Origin: CAWBRY01 sp963791295 | GTDB lineage: Bacteria > Bacteroidota > Bacteroidia > Chitinophagales > Chitinophagaceae | Length of the DNA: 64,000 nt | Direction: 5' to 3' | NCBI GenBank assembly: GCA_963791295.1 | Contig: CAWBRY010000005.1 | Location: 310,001-374,000, forward strand | Shown: one piece after another, positions 1 to 8,246 of the stretch | Position numbering within the stretch: position 1 is the first letter of the stretch | Layout: each line of letters starts with the position of its first letter | Made by a program: the position numbers and the translations under genes | The notes under the pieces: generated by a model | The model's database searches: none | What the model was told of the DNA's origin: nothing | The model's input: only the letters and a program-made list of their open reading frames with translations

Positions 1-63
1 AAAGAGCTGACAGGCAGGCCTTTGGGGATTATTAACAAAGACAACGTATTTTTAAAAGAATAA
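1..63 (+). CDS. C-terminal end of probable dihydroorotase (partial)
   Basis: Only the last 20 codons are inside the window, in frame 1, ending at TAA 61-63. The tail contains KELTGRPLGIINKD, which resembles the C-terminus of Bacteroidota dihydroorotases, where the chain ends shortly after a metal-dependent hydrolase barrel. A dihydroorotase gene beside a DUF4199 gene and a family 2 glycosyltransferase is a neighbourhood I recall from other Bacteroidota. The next gene starts 9 nt downstream, so co-transcription is likely. The call rests on a short tail plus context; another amidohydrolase remains possible. Confidence 0.45.
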   Translation, partial: KELTGRPLGIINKDNVFLKE

Positions 64-72
64 ACGGAATCC

Positions 73-594
73 ATGGAATCCAGGAAACCTATAAGCCATA
101 TTGTTGCCGGCGTGATCCTCGGTGCAACACTCATTGTTTTTCGACTCGTTATGTATTTCGGCGGTGTTGAAGAAACCGGAACCATGGCGTGGCTCCCGAT
201 TTTTATCATGGTGGGCGGATTGATTGTGTTTGTGAATATGTATGGGAATGCAATGAAGAATGAAGTGACCTTCGGCAACCTGTTCTCCTATGGATATAAG
301 ACAACGGCCGTCATGACCCTCGTCGTCATTCTTTGTTCGATCGTCTTTATTTTATTATTTCCAGAGGCCAAAGAAAAGGGATTCGAAATGGCCCGTCAAA
401 AAATGACGGAAAAAGGAAACCTCACGGATGATGAAATAGAAAAAAGTCTTCAAATGGTCAGAAAGATGTTCTGGGTCTTCACCATTGGCGGCATCCTGCT
501 TGTATATGCGATCGTTGGTGCGATTGGCTCGGCTATCGGCGCCGCGATTACAAAAAAGAAACCGGTTAATCCGGCAAATCAACTCAATTTTTGA
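73..594 (+). CDS. DUF4199 family membrane protein
   Basis: A 173-residue integral membrane protein with four hydrophobic segments, at about residues 9-28, 40-57, 76-97 and 132-156. A charged stretch between segments 3 and 4 (about 98-130) is rich in Lys, Glu and Met and probably faces the cytoplasm. The length and the pattern of two helix pairs around a charged loop match DUF4199, a Bacteroidota family of unknown function. The start is ATG 73, 9 nt after the preceding stop. The stop TGA (592-594) overlaps the ATG of the next glycosyltransferase, so the two are translationally coupled. No catalytic motif is visible. Confidence 0.8.
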   Translation: MESRKPISHIVAGVILGATLIVFRLVMYFGGVEETGTMAWLPIFIMVGGLIVFVNMYGNAMKNEVTFGNLFSYGYKTTAVMTLVVILCSIVFILLFPEAKEKGFEMARQKMTEKGNLTDDEIEKSLQMVRKMFWVFTIGGILLVYAIVGAIGSAIGAAITKKKPVNPANQLNF

Positions 595-1535
595 TGGACA
601 TTTCAATCGTCATACCTCTGCTAAATGAAGCCGAATCATTGCCGGAATTAACTGCGTGGATAGAAAAAGTGATGAAGGACAATCAATATAACTACGAGAT
701 CATTTTCGTGGATGATGGAAGCAGCGACAATTCATGGAACACGATCGAAGAGTTAAGGCAAAAAAACTCCCGCATCAAGGGCATCAAGTTTCAACGCAAT
801 TATGGAAAATCAGCCGCCCTCAATGAAGGATTCCGGGCGACGCAAGGCGATATCACGATTACCATGGATGCAGACCTTCAGGATAGTCCCGAAGAAATTC
901 CTGGGCTTCGCAAAATGTTACTGGACGGTAATTACGATATTATTAGCGGGTGGAAAAAAAGGCGCCATGATAATGCTATCACTAAGAAAATTCCTTCGCG
1001 CTTCTTCAACGCTGTCACGCGCCAGGTATCAGGCATTAAACTGCATGATTTTAATTGCGGATTGAAAGCCTATCAAAAAAGAGTTGTGAAAGGAATAGAA
1101 GTCTACGGCGATACCCACCGCTATATCCCTGTCGTTGCCAAATGGGCCGGCTTTAAAAAGATTGGGGAAAAAGTCGTCGTTCACCAGGCACGTAAATATG
1201 GGAAATCCAAATTTGGATTGAGGAGATTTATCAATGGATTTTTAGATTTGTTGTCGATCACATTTGTTGGAAAATTTTCCAAACGGCCCATGCATTTTTT
1301 CGGTTTATGGGGTTCTATTTTTTTCCTGGTTGGGCTTGGCATCTCTATTTACCTAACCATATCCAAATTACTTGATCCGGCATTTGCCCTGACAAACAGA
1401 CCCGGGTTTTATATGGCTATGACATCTCTCATCCTGGGAATGCAATTGTTCCTGGCGGGCTTTATCGGGGAACTGATCTCGCGCAATTCGCCATCACGCA
1501 ATTCCTATATCATTGAAAAGAAAACGGGCTTATAA
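594..1535 (+). CDS. Family 2 glycosyltransferase (DPM1/GtrB-like, membrane-anchored)
   Basis: A 313-residue polyprenyl-phosphate sugar transferase. The N-terminal GT-A domain carries VDDGSSDNSW (about 40) and DADLQDSPEE (about 92), the metal and nucleotide-sugar binding signature of dolichyl-phosphate mannosyltransferase-type GT2 enzymes. Two hydrophobic helices follow at about residues 232-254 and 270-293, as in GtrB or ArnC-type enzymes that load a sugar onto undecaprenyl phosphate at the inner membrane. The start is taken as ATG 594, which overlaps the previous TGA; the TTG at 591 one codon earlier is less likely. The TAA overlaps the ATG of the next glycosyltransferase. The sugar donor cannot be read from sequence; the downstream heptose genes make a cell-envelope glycan likely. 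Confidence 0.85.
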   Translation: MDISIVIPLLNEAESLPELTAWIEKVMKDNQYNYEIIFVDDGSSDNSWNTIEELRQKNSRIKGIKFQRNYGKSAALNEGFRATQGDITITMDADLQDSPEEIPGLRKMLLDGNYDIISGWKKRRHDNAITKKIPSRFFNAVTRQVSGIKLHDFNCGLKAYQKRVVKGIEVYGDTHRYIPVVAKWAGFKKIGEKVVVHQARKYGKSKFGLRRFINGFLDLLSITFVGKFSKRPMHFFGLWGSIFFLVGLGISIYLTISKLLDPAFALTNRPGFYMAMTSLILGMQLFLAGFIGELISRNSPSRNSYIIEKKTGL

Positions 1536-2689
1536 TGGCAAAGGTCATTATAATAGGACCAGGCCACCCACTTCGAGGCGGCCTGGCAACATTCAATCAA
1601 CGGCTCGCCACGGAATTTATTCGATCTGGCCATGATTGTTCGATTTATTCCTTCTCTCTTCAATATCCTTCCCTTCTATTTCCCGGCAAGACGCAGTATA
1701 GTAGCGAACCGGCACCCGAAGGAATCAGGATCCATTCGTTCATTAACTCAATCAACCCATTTAATTGGATCAGGATCGGTAACCGGCTAAAGAAAGAAAA
1801 TCCGGAGATAGTGGTTGTCCGATATTGGCTGCCTTTCATGGGAGCAGCACTGGGCACCATTCTCCGAAGGGTTAGGAAGAATAAAAATACCCGCATCATC
1901 TGTATTGCAGATAACATCATTCCTCATGAGAAAAGGGCCGGAGATAAAATGTTCACCCGTTATTTTCTAAAAAGTTGCGATGCATTTATTACGATGAGTG
2001 ATAAAGTATTGGATGACCTTAGAAAATTTCAAAAAGATAGACCGGCTCGGGTTGTACAGCATCCTCTCTATGATAATTTTGGCGCCATCATCCCGAAAGA
2101 AGAAGCGAGAAATAAATTAAGCATTTCTAAAGACCAAAGAATCATCTTATTCTTCGGGTTTATCAGAAAATATAAAGGGCTTGATCTTCTGTTGGATGCG
2201 ATGAAATTGTTGAAAGAAAAAAATAACTCGTCTGCTTCACCTCTTAATCCCAAACTATTAATTGCCGGCGAGTTTTATGAGGACGCACGACCCTATCATG
2301 AACAAATTGAACGATTGGGAATTAAAGATCAACTGATATTGCATACCTCGTTTATACCTGATAGTGAGGTAAAAGATTATTTATGTGCCGCGGATGTTGT
2401 TATTCAGCCTTATCGTCATGCAACGCAAAGCGGCGTTACTCCCCTCGCCTATCATTTTGAAAAACCCATGATCGTAACGAAGGTGGGCGGCCTTCCCATG
2501 CTGGTCCCTCACGAAAAAGTTGGATTGGTCGTAGAGCCCAATCCCGATGCCATTGCATCGGGTATCATTCGTTTCTATCAATTAGGAGAGAATTATTTTA
2601 TTCCTCATCTTCGCGAAGAAAAACAGAAATATAGTTGGGCCAATATGGTCGACACGATTTTATCATTAACGAATGATATACAGAAGTAA
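1535..2689 (+). CDS. Family 4-like glycosyltransferase
   Basis: A 384-residue GT-B fold glycosyltransferase. The N-terminal domain begins with GPGHPLRGGLATFNQRLA, the glycine-rich acceptor-side loop typical of GT4 enzymes. The C-terminal Rossmann domain has ILFFGFIRKYKGLDLLLDAM (about 203-222) and YRHATQSGVTPLAYHFEKP near residue 290, covering the nucleotide-sugar binding region. No signal peptide or membrane helix is present, so it is probably a cytoplasmic, membrane-associated enzyme. Its ATG overlaps the previous stop by one base and its 3' end overlaps the heptose kinase gene by 17 bp. This tight packing suggests it builds the same glycan that uses the activated heptose made downstream. 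Donor and acceptor are unknown. Confidence 0.8.
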   Translation: MAKVIIIGPGHPLRGGLATFNQRLATEFIRSGHDCSIYSFSLQYPSLLFPGKTQYSSEPAPEGIRIHSFINSINPFNWIRIGNRLKKENPEIVVVRYWLPFMGAALGTILRRVRKNKNTRIICIADNIIPHEKRAGDKMFTRYFLKSCDAFITMSDKVLDDLRKFQKDRPARVVQHPLYDNFGAIIPKEEARNKLSISKDQRIILFFGFIRKYKGLDLLLDAMKLLKEKNNSSASPLNPKLLIAGEFYEDARPYHEQIERLGIKDQLILHTSFIPDSEVKDYLCAADVVIQPYRHATQSGVTPLAYHFEKPMIVTKVGGLPMLVPHEKVGLVVEPNPDAIASGIIRFYQLGENYFIPHLREEKQKYSWANMVDTILSLTNDIQK

Positions 2690-3695
2690 GGCTCCCCTTC
2701 GAATTGGATTGGCCGGTGGCGGCACGGATGTCAGCCCTTATAGCGACTTGTACGGAGGCGCCATTCTCAACGCCACACTTTCACTATATGCTAATGCCAC
2801 CATCGAACCTCTGTCGGATAATACAATAATCCTCGAGGCGATCGATCACAACGAGGAGCAAAGATTTGAATGGACCAGCGAATTGCCCATCAATGGAAAA
2901 CTTGACCTGCTGAAGGGTGTATACAACCGGATCCAGAAAGATTACTCATTTGGCAAACAAGGCTTTCGTTTGTCAACCTATGTTGATGCTCCTCCTGGTT
3001 CAGGACTGGGAACTTCTTCTACGCTGGTAGTGGCAGTGATTGGCGTGTTTGCAGAAATGCTGCGCCTGCCACTCGGAGAATATGATATGGCGCAGTATGC
3101 GTTTGAGATTGAAAGGGTGGATTTAAACCTGGCGGGTGGCAAGCAGGACCAGTATGCAGCCACATTTGGTGGTGTGAATTTCATGGAGTTCTACGCCGAT
3201 GACAAAGTGATTGTAAACCCTTTGAGGGTGAAGCAGCAACATTTATTTGAGCTGGAGAATAACCTTTTGTTATATTATACATCAACGACGCGTGAATCGG
3301 CTGTGATCATTAACAATCAGCGGAAGAATGTGACCAATAATGAAGTAAAGCCCATTGAAGCGATGCATCACTTAAAGCAGCAGGCCCAAATGATGAAGGA
3401 AGCACTTCTTAAGGGCAGACTGCAGGAGATTGGAGAAATACTTGATTTCGGCTTCAAACAAAAACGTCAGATGGCTGAAGGGATAAGTAATCCTCTGATG
3501 GAAGATATTTATGAAGAAGCTAAAAAAGCTGGAGCTACCGGCGGCAAAATTTCAGGAGCAGGCGGTGGTGGTTTCATGATCTTCTATTGTCCGGGTAATA
3601 CTAAATACAGGGTTATTAAGAGCCTCGAAAGATTTGGTGGCCGCCATCGCAACTATCAGTTTACCGAACATGGATTAAAAACATGGACTGTGTAA
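2673..3695 (+). CDS. hddA: GHMP kinase, probable D-glycero-alpha-D-manno-heptose-7-phosphate kinase
   Basis: A 340-residue GHMP-superfamily sugar kinase. The N-terminal GLAGGGTDVSPYSD matches the heptose/fucose kinase signature, the ATP-binding loop is PPGSGLGTSSTL (about 110), and the C-terminal GHMP motif is KISGAGGGGFMIFY (about 293). HddA phosphorylates C1 of D-glycero-D-manno-heptose 7-phosphate in GDP-heptose synthesis. The assignment over fucokinase rests on the next two genes, a phosphoheptose isomerase and a fused heptose-1-phosphate guanylyltransferase/phosphatase. The ATG at 2673 lies inside the end of the upstream glycosyltransferase gene (17-bp overlap), which implies translational coupling. 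Confidence 0.85.
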   Translation: MIYRSKAPLRIGLAGGGTDVSPYSDLYGGAILNATLSLYANATIEPLSDNTIILEAIDHNEEQRFEWTSELPINGKLDLLKGVYNRIQKDYSFGKQGFRLSTYVDAPPGSGLGTSSTLVVAVIGVFAEMLRLPLGEYDMAQYAFEIERVDLNLAGGKQDQYAATFGGVNFMEFYADDKVIVNPLRVKQQHLFELENNLLLYYTSTTRESAVIINNQRKNVTNNEVKPIEAMHHLKQQAQMMKEALLKGRLQEIGEILDFGFKQKRQMAEGISNPLMEDIYEEAKKAGATGGKISGAGGGGFMIFYCPGNTKYRVIKSLERFGGRHRNYQFTEHGLKTWTV

Positions 3696-3722
3696 GCGTT
3701 AATTGGCTAGCTAATACGAACA

Positions 3723-4298
3723 ATGGAGAAAATAAAAAATATCATCCAGGCATCTATCGACACGAAGCAATCATTGTTGAATGATGAGACATTGCTAAGA
3801 ACGATCGAATCAATTGTCGACATTATCGTCAAAGCTTTTGAAGGCGGTCACCGGATCTATTTTTGCGGAAATGGAGGCAGTGCTGCGGATGCACAGCATC
3901 TTGCAGCGGAATTTTCCGGTCGTTTTTATACCAATCGCAAAGCGTTGCCGGCAGAGGCGCTACACACCAACACTTCTTATCTTACTGCCGTGGCCAATGA
4001 TTATGGTTATGAAATGGTTTATGCGCGATTGATTGACGGCGTTGGTGAGGCAGGAGATATCCTGGTAGGTCTCTCCACTTCGGGTAATTCATCCAATATC
4101 ATCCTGGCCTTCGAGGCAGCCAGGGAAAAAGGAATAACTACGATTGGATTTACAGGATTATCTGGCGGCCAGATGAAGTCAATCAGTGATCACCTGGTCA
4201 ATGTTCCTTCCACGGACACTCCTCGCATCCAGGAAAGCCACATTATGGTGGGTCATATCGTTTGCCAATTGGTAGAAGAAAAACTATTTCCTGCATAG
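3723..4298 (+). CDS. gmhA: Phosphoheptose isomerase (sedoheptulose-7-phosphate isomerase)
   Basis: A 191-residue SIS-domain protein of the usual GmhA length. FCGNGGSAADAQHLAAEFSG (about 49-68) is the substrate- and zinc-binding region, and STSGNSSN (about 120) is the SIS phosphate-binding loop. HIMVGHIVCQLVEE near the C-terminus gives the second pair of metal or catalytic residues. GmhA converts sedoheptulose 7-phosphate to D-glycero-D-manno-heptose 7-phosphate, the committed step of both ADP- and GDP-heptose synthesis, in the cytoplasm. It lies 27 nt after the hddA-like kinase and 24 nt before the fused hddC-gmhB gene, so a single operon is likely. Confidence 0.9.
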   Translation: MEKIKNIIQASIDTKQSLLNDETLLRTIESIVDIIVKAFEGGHRIYFCGNGGSAADAQHLAAEFSGRFYTNRKALPAEALHTNTSYLTAVANDYGYEMVYARLIDGVGEAGDILVGLSTSGNSSNIILAFEAAREKGITTIGFTGLSGGQMKSISDHLVNVPSTDTPRIQESHIMVGHIVCQLVEEKLFPA

Positions 4299-4322
4299 GG
4301 TTGGTAATAAAATAAGGGCCTC

Positions 4323-5597
4323 ATGTCAGTTTCATCCAATAAGTCTGAAACCTCCGCACGGGAGGCTATTGTTCTCGCAGGTGGCCTGGGAACGAGGCTT
4401 CGTGACACCGTACCCGGCATTCCTAAAAGTATGGTGCCTGTGGCAGGCCTGCCGTTCATTACTCATGTAATTCGTTTTCTGTTGTCGCGCGGTGTGAAAA
4501 AATTTATTTTCTCATTGGGTTACAAGCACGAGATGATCCAGGAATTTTTGCAAACTCACTTTTCTTCGCTTACTATTCAGTATTCCATCGAAACCGAACC
4601 GCTTGGTACGGGCGGCGCTATCCGCTTAGCCTGTGAGAAGGCTACTGAAAGCAATGTACTTGTTTTGAATGGCGATACGCTTTTTAAAGTGGATATAAAG
4701 GGGCTTTATTCTTTTCATGATCAGCATGATGCCGAATGCACTCTTTCCCTGAAGCCAATGAACGATATCCGTCGTTATGGAGTGGTGGAATTGAAACCAA
4801 ATAACTCGATAGAAAATTTCAAGGAGAAAGAATATTATGAACAAGGCCTTATAAATGGCGGAGTATACTTACTGAATGTTTCGAAGTTCCTGGAAGAAAA
4901 CCTCGCCGATAAATTTTCGTTTGAGAAAGACTGGCTGGAAAAATTTTACAGGAGCAAGAAAATATTCGGTTTCATTCAGGATAGTTACTTCATAGATATT
5001 GGTACACCGGAAGATTATAGTAGAGCCCAGCACGAGCTCAGACCAGCTCCCCTGGATCTTTCTATAATCAATTCAGCATGGACACTCTTCCTTGATCGCG
5101 ATGGTGTTGTCAACCAGGAAAAAACGGGAGGATATATTCTAAATTGGGACGAGTTCCATTTTTATGATGGTGTCACAGACGCATTCCAAAAGTTCAGCAG
5201 CAAATTCGGCCGGATACTGATCGTTAGCAACCAGCGTGGAGTGGCCAAAGGGCTCATGACGGAAACAGACCTGAACGACATACATAAAAACATGCAACTG
5301 GAGATCGAGCAGACGGGTGGGCGTATCGATAAGATTTATTATTGTACGAGCGCCGACGTCCTTCACCCCGACCGAAAACCAAATCCCGGTATGGCCCTCC
5401 GTGCAATGAATGATTTCCCTTCTATTGATCCTTCGCGGTCCATCATCGCCGGCAATAAGATCAGCGATATGTTATTTGGACGAAACGCTGGACTTCATAC
5501 CGTATTTATTAAAAGCACGCACCCCAATCAACCCTTGCCAGATCCGGATATTGACCTGGCATTCGATTCACTTCACGATTTTGCAAAAGCTTTGTAA
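4323..5597 (+). CDS. Fused heptose-1-phosphate guanylyltransferase (HddC) and heptose bisphosphate phosphatase (GmhB-like)
   Basis: A 424-residue two-domain enzyme. Residues about 13-235 form a nucleotidyltransferase: LAGGLGTRLRDTVPGIPKSM is the NTP-binding signature, LNGDTL (about 115) the metal-binding segment and FIDIGTPEDY (about 223) the domain end. Residues about 252-424 form a HAD phosphatase with FLDRDGVVN (nucleophile D258, general acid D260), IVSNQRGVAKG and a C-terminal AGNKISDM. Together they would remove the C7 phosphate from heptose 1,7-bisphosphate and then transfer GMP to heptose 1-phosphate. The HAD half lacks the Cys/His zinc-loop cluster of E. coli-type GmhB; only one Cys is visible in the equivalent stretch (YYCTSADVLHPDRKPNPG). 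With hddA and gmhA it completes the GDP-heptose pathway in three genes. GDP rather than ADP is inferred from HddA/HddC similarity. Confidence 0.85.
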   Translation: MSVSSNKSETSAREAIVLAGGLGTRLRDTVPGIPKSMVPVAGLPFITHVIRFLLSRGVKKFIFSLGYKHEMIQEFLQTHFSSLTIQYSIETEPLGTGGAIRLACEKATESNVLVLNGDTLFKVDIKGLYSFHDQHDAECTLSLKPMNDIRRYGVVELKPNNSIENFKEKEYYEQGLINGGVYLLNVSKFLEENLADKFSFEKDWLEKFYRSKKIFGFIQDSYFIDIGTPEDYSRAQHELRPAPLDLSIINSAWTLFLDRDGVVNQEKTGGYILNWDEFHFYDGVTDAFQKFSSKFGRILIVSNQRGVAKGLMTETDLNDIHKNMQLEIEQTGGRIDKIYYCTSADVLHPDRKPNPGMALRAMNDFPSIDPSRSIIAGNKISDMLFGRNAGLHTVFIKSTHPNQPLPDPDIDLAFDSLHDFAKAL

Positions 5598-5659
5598 GAT
5601 TCACAAAATTTTACAGGTCCCACGCCGTTATGTTCGTCTGTATTAAGATGTAACTTCGC

Positions 5660-6658
5660 ATGGCTAACTCAAAAATGATCCTGGTGAAAAATACGCTGGC
5701 TAAGGCTTATCCATTGTTGCTGTTCCTTTTCTTTTCCCAATCACTTTTTTCCCAAACAATCAATGCTGCAGACCGAAAAAAACTCGCAGCCAGGGAAGAT
5801 TCATTGAAAACCTATGCGTACAGGCTGACAACAGACAGCGTTACCGCTGATAGAATGATTTTTGACAGCTTGTTTACCCGAACGCTGGTCCGGGCCTTAC
5901 AGACAAAGAATTCGTTTTATTATCCGTTTGATTCCCTCATCGGAATTTCACGCATCTACGCTCCTGACACGAGCTTTCGGATTTTTACCTGGACACTTGT
6001 TTTTGACGATTATTACTCCCGGCAAAAAGGAGCTATTCAATTTCGGACGGCAGATGGATCATTGAAACTAATTCCCCTGCGCGATAATTCTGAGTTCACA
6101 TCGAAACCCGAGGATTCGGTACGGAATAAGAACACATGGATTGGCGCCGTGTATTATAATATAATTAAGACACAATACAAGGGAAAGAATTATTATACGC
6201 TGTTTGGCTTTGACAGCAACAATGCGATGAGCAGCATGAAATGGATCGAAGTTTTGTCTTTTGATTCCCGGAATGAACCTGTTTTTGGCGGGCCTTTCTT
6301 CAGCTACGCTAAAGATAGTCTACCCAAACCGCCTCAATATCGCTTTAGCATTGAATACAAAAAAGATACTCGCGTATTAGTTAACTACATTGATGAAATG
6401 GAAATGATACTCGTAGACCATTTGATCTCTGAAACCGATGAGCCGCAAAATAAATGGACCTACATTCCGGATGGGGACAGTGAAGGTTTTAAATGGGAAA
6501 ATGGTAAATGGGTACATGTAGATAAGGTTTTCAACCTCAAGTTAAAGGACGGTGAGGCACCTGTGGAGGATCCACTTCTCGACAACAAGGGAAACAGGAA
6601 TGAAAAGAAACTGCAGGAGAAAACGGATAAGAACAAGGCGAAGTCGGAACAGTTTTGA
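5660..6658 (+). CDS. Secreted protein of unknown function, 332 aa
   Basis: I do not recognise a family. The N-terminus (basic start, then LLLFLFFSQSLFSQ) is a signal peptide with probable cleavage after SLFSQ, near residue 32, so the mature protein is periplasmic or secreted. The middle is mixed alpha/beta with many aromatic residues and no clear catalytic motif. The last 30 residues are very rich in Lys, Glu and Asn and probably disordered. A TAACTTCG, one mismatch from the Bacteroidota -7 box, ends 1 nt before ATG 5660, so translation may really begin at the second Met (5675), which keeps the signal peptide. The gene ends facing the minus-strand group at 6738, with a hairpin between. Confidence 0.7.
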   Translation: MANSKMILVKNTLAKAYPLLLFLFFSQSLFSQTINAADRKKLAAREDSLKTYAYRLTTDSVTADRMIFDSLFTRTLVRALQTKNSFYYPFDSLIGISRIYAPDTSFRIFTWTLVFDDYYSRQKGAIQFRTADGSLKLIPLRDNSEFTSKPEDSVRNKNTWIGAVYYNIIKTQYKGKNYYTLFGFDSNNAMSSMKWIEVLSFDSRNEPVFGGPFFSYAKDSLPKPPQYRFSIEYKKDTRVLVNYIDEMEMILVDHLISETDEPQNKWTYIPDGDSEGFKWENGKWVHVDKVFNLKLKDGEAPVEDPLLDNKGNRNEKKLQEKTDKNKAKSEQF

Positions 6659-6704
6659 ATAACCCACCCCAAGCCGTTTTTATTTAGAACCTCTCCTATA
6701 GTCG

Positions 6705-6720
6705 CCCCTCCAGGGAGGGG
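6705..6720. terminator. Hairpin between convergent genes
   Basis: CCCCTC (6705-6710) and GAGGGG (6715-6720) form a 6-bp GC-rich stem with a 4-nt loop, followed on the plus strand by ATGTTTT. It sits between two convergent genes, so it could stop transcription from the plus side. The T-tract is short and none is seen on the minus side. Confidence 0.4.
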
Positions 6721-6737
6721 ATGTTTTCCAAAGCTGT

Positions 6738-8240
6738 TCATGGTTGAAGGTTGTGTCGAATCGGAATTGGTATGTAATACCGATCCTGCTTGTCGATCGG
6801 CAGCTGCTGATTGAAAAGCACATTCAATAAGGTTCTCATATAAGATATGTTCGACAGGCTGTCTTTGAAATTTGCTTGATAGCGTTCAGGTAGAAAGCTC
6901 GCATTGAGGTTATAAAAATCATACTCTTCATGCACCTTTTTTGAATAATGCCTGAACCCGTGGTCCCCAACCAGGATAATTACCGGGGGACGCTCGGAAT
7001 GCTTTAGTATAAAATCCATCAGCTCGTTCAGCACGCCATTTGAATACAATAAATATTCCAGGTAGTGATCATCCAACCATTGAGATCCCTCCACCACGTC
7101 GGAGGGAGGATATGGTTTGCCATAACGGTCGAAATAGTAAGGAGAATGTGGCATCGTGAGATGAGAATAGCTGAACATTGGCTTTTTCGACCGTCGCAGA
7201 GCCTGTTGCTTAATATTATGAATGATCTTCTTGTTGTTTTTTAATACGGTATAGTCATCTTCCTTTGTCTTTTTTAATATATGCCACTCAATTAGATGAT
7301 AACCTAAATCTCTCATCAACCGGTTTATCAAAGTTTGCGATTCGATGATCCGCGTATTCGTGGGCGTAAACGACTGAACAGCCAGTGGTGGCTGACCATA
7401 AACAGTAAAGACCGAGTTATTCATAAACTCATAACCATGAAACCGGAAAAAGGGTACCAAAATATTTGTGTCGATCAGGTTATAGACCGGCATCATGGCA
7501 ATATCCGACAGGTCGGTCCCCTTATAGTCGATATAGTTGAGATTGAGGATCGATGCAACTGAAATGGGTGTAATGTTATAGTTGGATATACTGTTTTTGA
7601 TGATTTGAAATTTCTTCTTCTTCAGCTGATCCAGGAAAGCAGAATTGTCAAAATTGTAGAGATCATTCAGTGTCTTCTCGCCTGCATATTCATCGGTGAC
7701 GATCAGGTAGACGTCCGGCCGCTCGCAGGTATCACAAAAGCTCAGTTCCTTGCTGATCGACTTAAGTTGATGTTGGCGATCATAACTGGAAGCCTTCCTG
7801 GTCAATCCTACCAGGTCAACCACGATGAGCAACAGGAATAAAGTATTTAAATAGGTGGCTGGTCTGCTCAAATTCCTCTTCTTTCGGAGTATCAATATGG
7901 CGCTTACGATAATCAACAATATAAATGGTAAGAGGAAGCCGTATTTGGTAAGAAAGGTTCCTGGTGCAAGCGACTTCATGGCATCGTGAAATGCCCCAAA
8001 GAAATAATAGATGACCAGGAGAACAAACAGGAAAAAAGAAGCACGATGGTTGTTTCGAAATAAAAAAAATAAAATAAGGTGAAAGACGGCGATGGCTGAT
8101 ATATATTTTAGCACCAGAAACAAGCTGTCTTCCAGGGGGACCAGGTAATAATTTTCTGTAAACCCGTGCAAGACAAAAAAAATCGGCAACAGATAAAGGA
8201 AGAAGGGCTGCCTGAACATATTTTTTATTCCTTCCTTCAT
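6738..8240 (-). CDS. Sulfatase-fold inner-membrane protein
   Basis: A 500-residue protein with about five N-terminal hydrophobic helices (residues about 12-150), then an alkaline phosphatase/sulfatase-fold domain. DVYLIVTDEYAGE (about 175) is the first metal-binding strand, FSYSHLTMPHSPYYFDRYG the middle His-containing segment and ILVGDHGFRHY the DHG metal site near residue 420. The layout is that of LtaS or phosphoethanolamine-transferase proteins, which act on the periplasmic face and move or cleave phosphate or sulfate groups on envelope polymers. It ends the lepA/membrane-protein group, with its start 6 nt downstream of the preceding gene's stop. The substrate is unknown; a coupled role with the adjacent polytopic protein in glycan or lipid decoration is plausible. 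Confidence 0.7.
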   Translation of the reverse strand: MKEGIKNMFRQPFFLYLLPIFFVLHGFTENYYLVPLEDSLFLVLKYISAIAVFHLILFFLFRNNHRASFFLFVLLVIYYFFGAFHDAMKSLAPGTFLTKYGFLLPFILLIIVSAILILRKKRNLSRPATYLNTLFLLLIVVDLVGLTRKASSYDRQHQLKSISKELSFCDTCERPDVYLIVTDEYAGEKTLNDLYNFDNSAFLDQLKKKKFQIIKNSISNYNITPISVASILNLNYIDYKGTDLSDIAMMPVYNLIDTNILVPFFRFHGYEFMNNSVFTVYGQPPLAVQSFTPTNTRIIESQTLINRLMRDLGYHLIEWHILKKTKEDDYTVLKNNKKIIHNIKQQALRRSKKPMFSYSHLTMPHSPYYFDRYGKPYPPSDVVEGSQWLDDHYLEYLLYSNGVLNELMDFILKHSERPPVIILVGDHGFRHYSKKVHEEYDFYNLNASFLPERYQANFKDSLSNISYMRTLLNVLFNQQLPIDKQDRYYIPIPIRHNLQP

Positions 8241-8246
8241 GGATTT

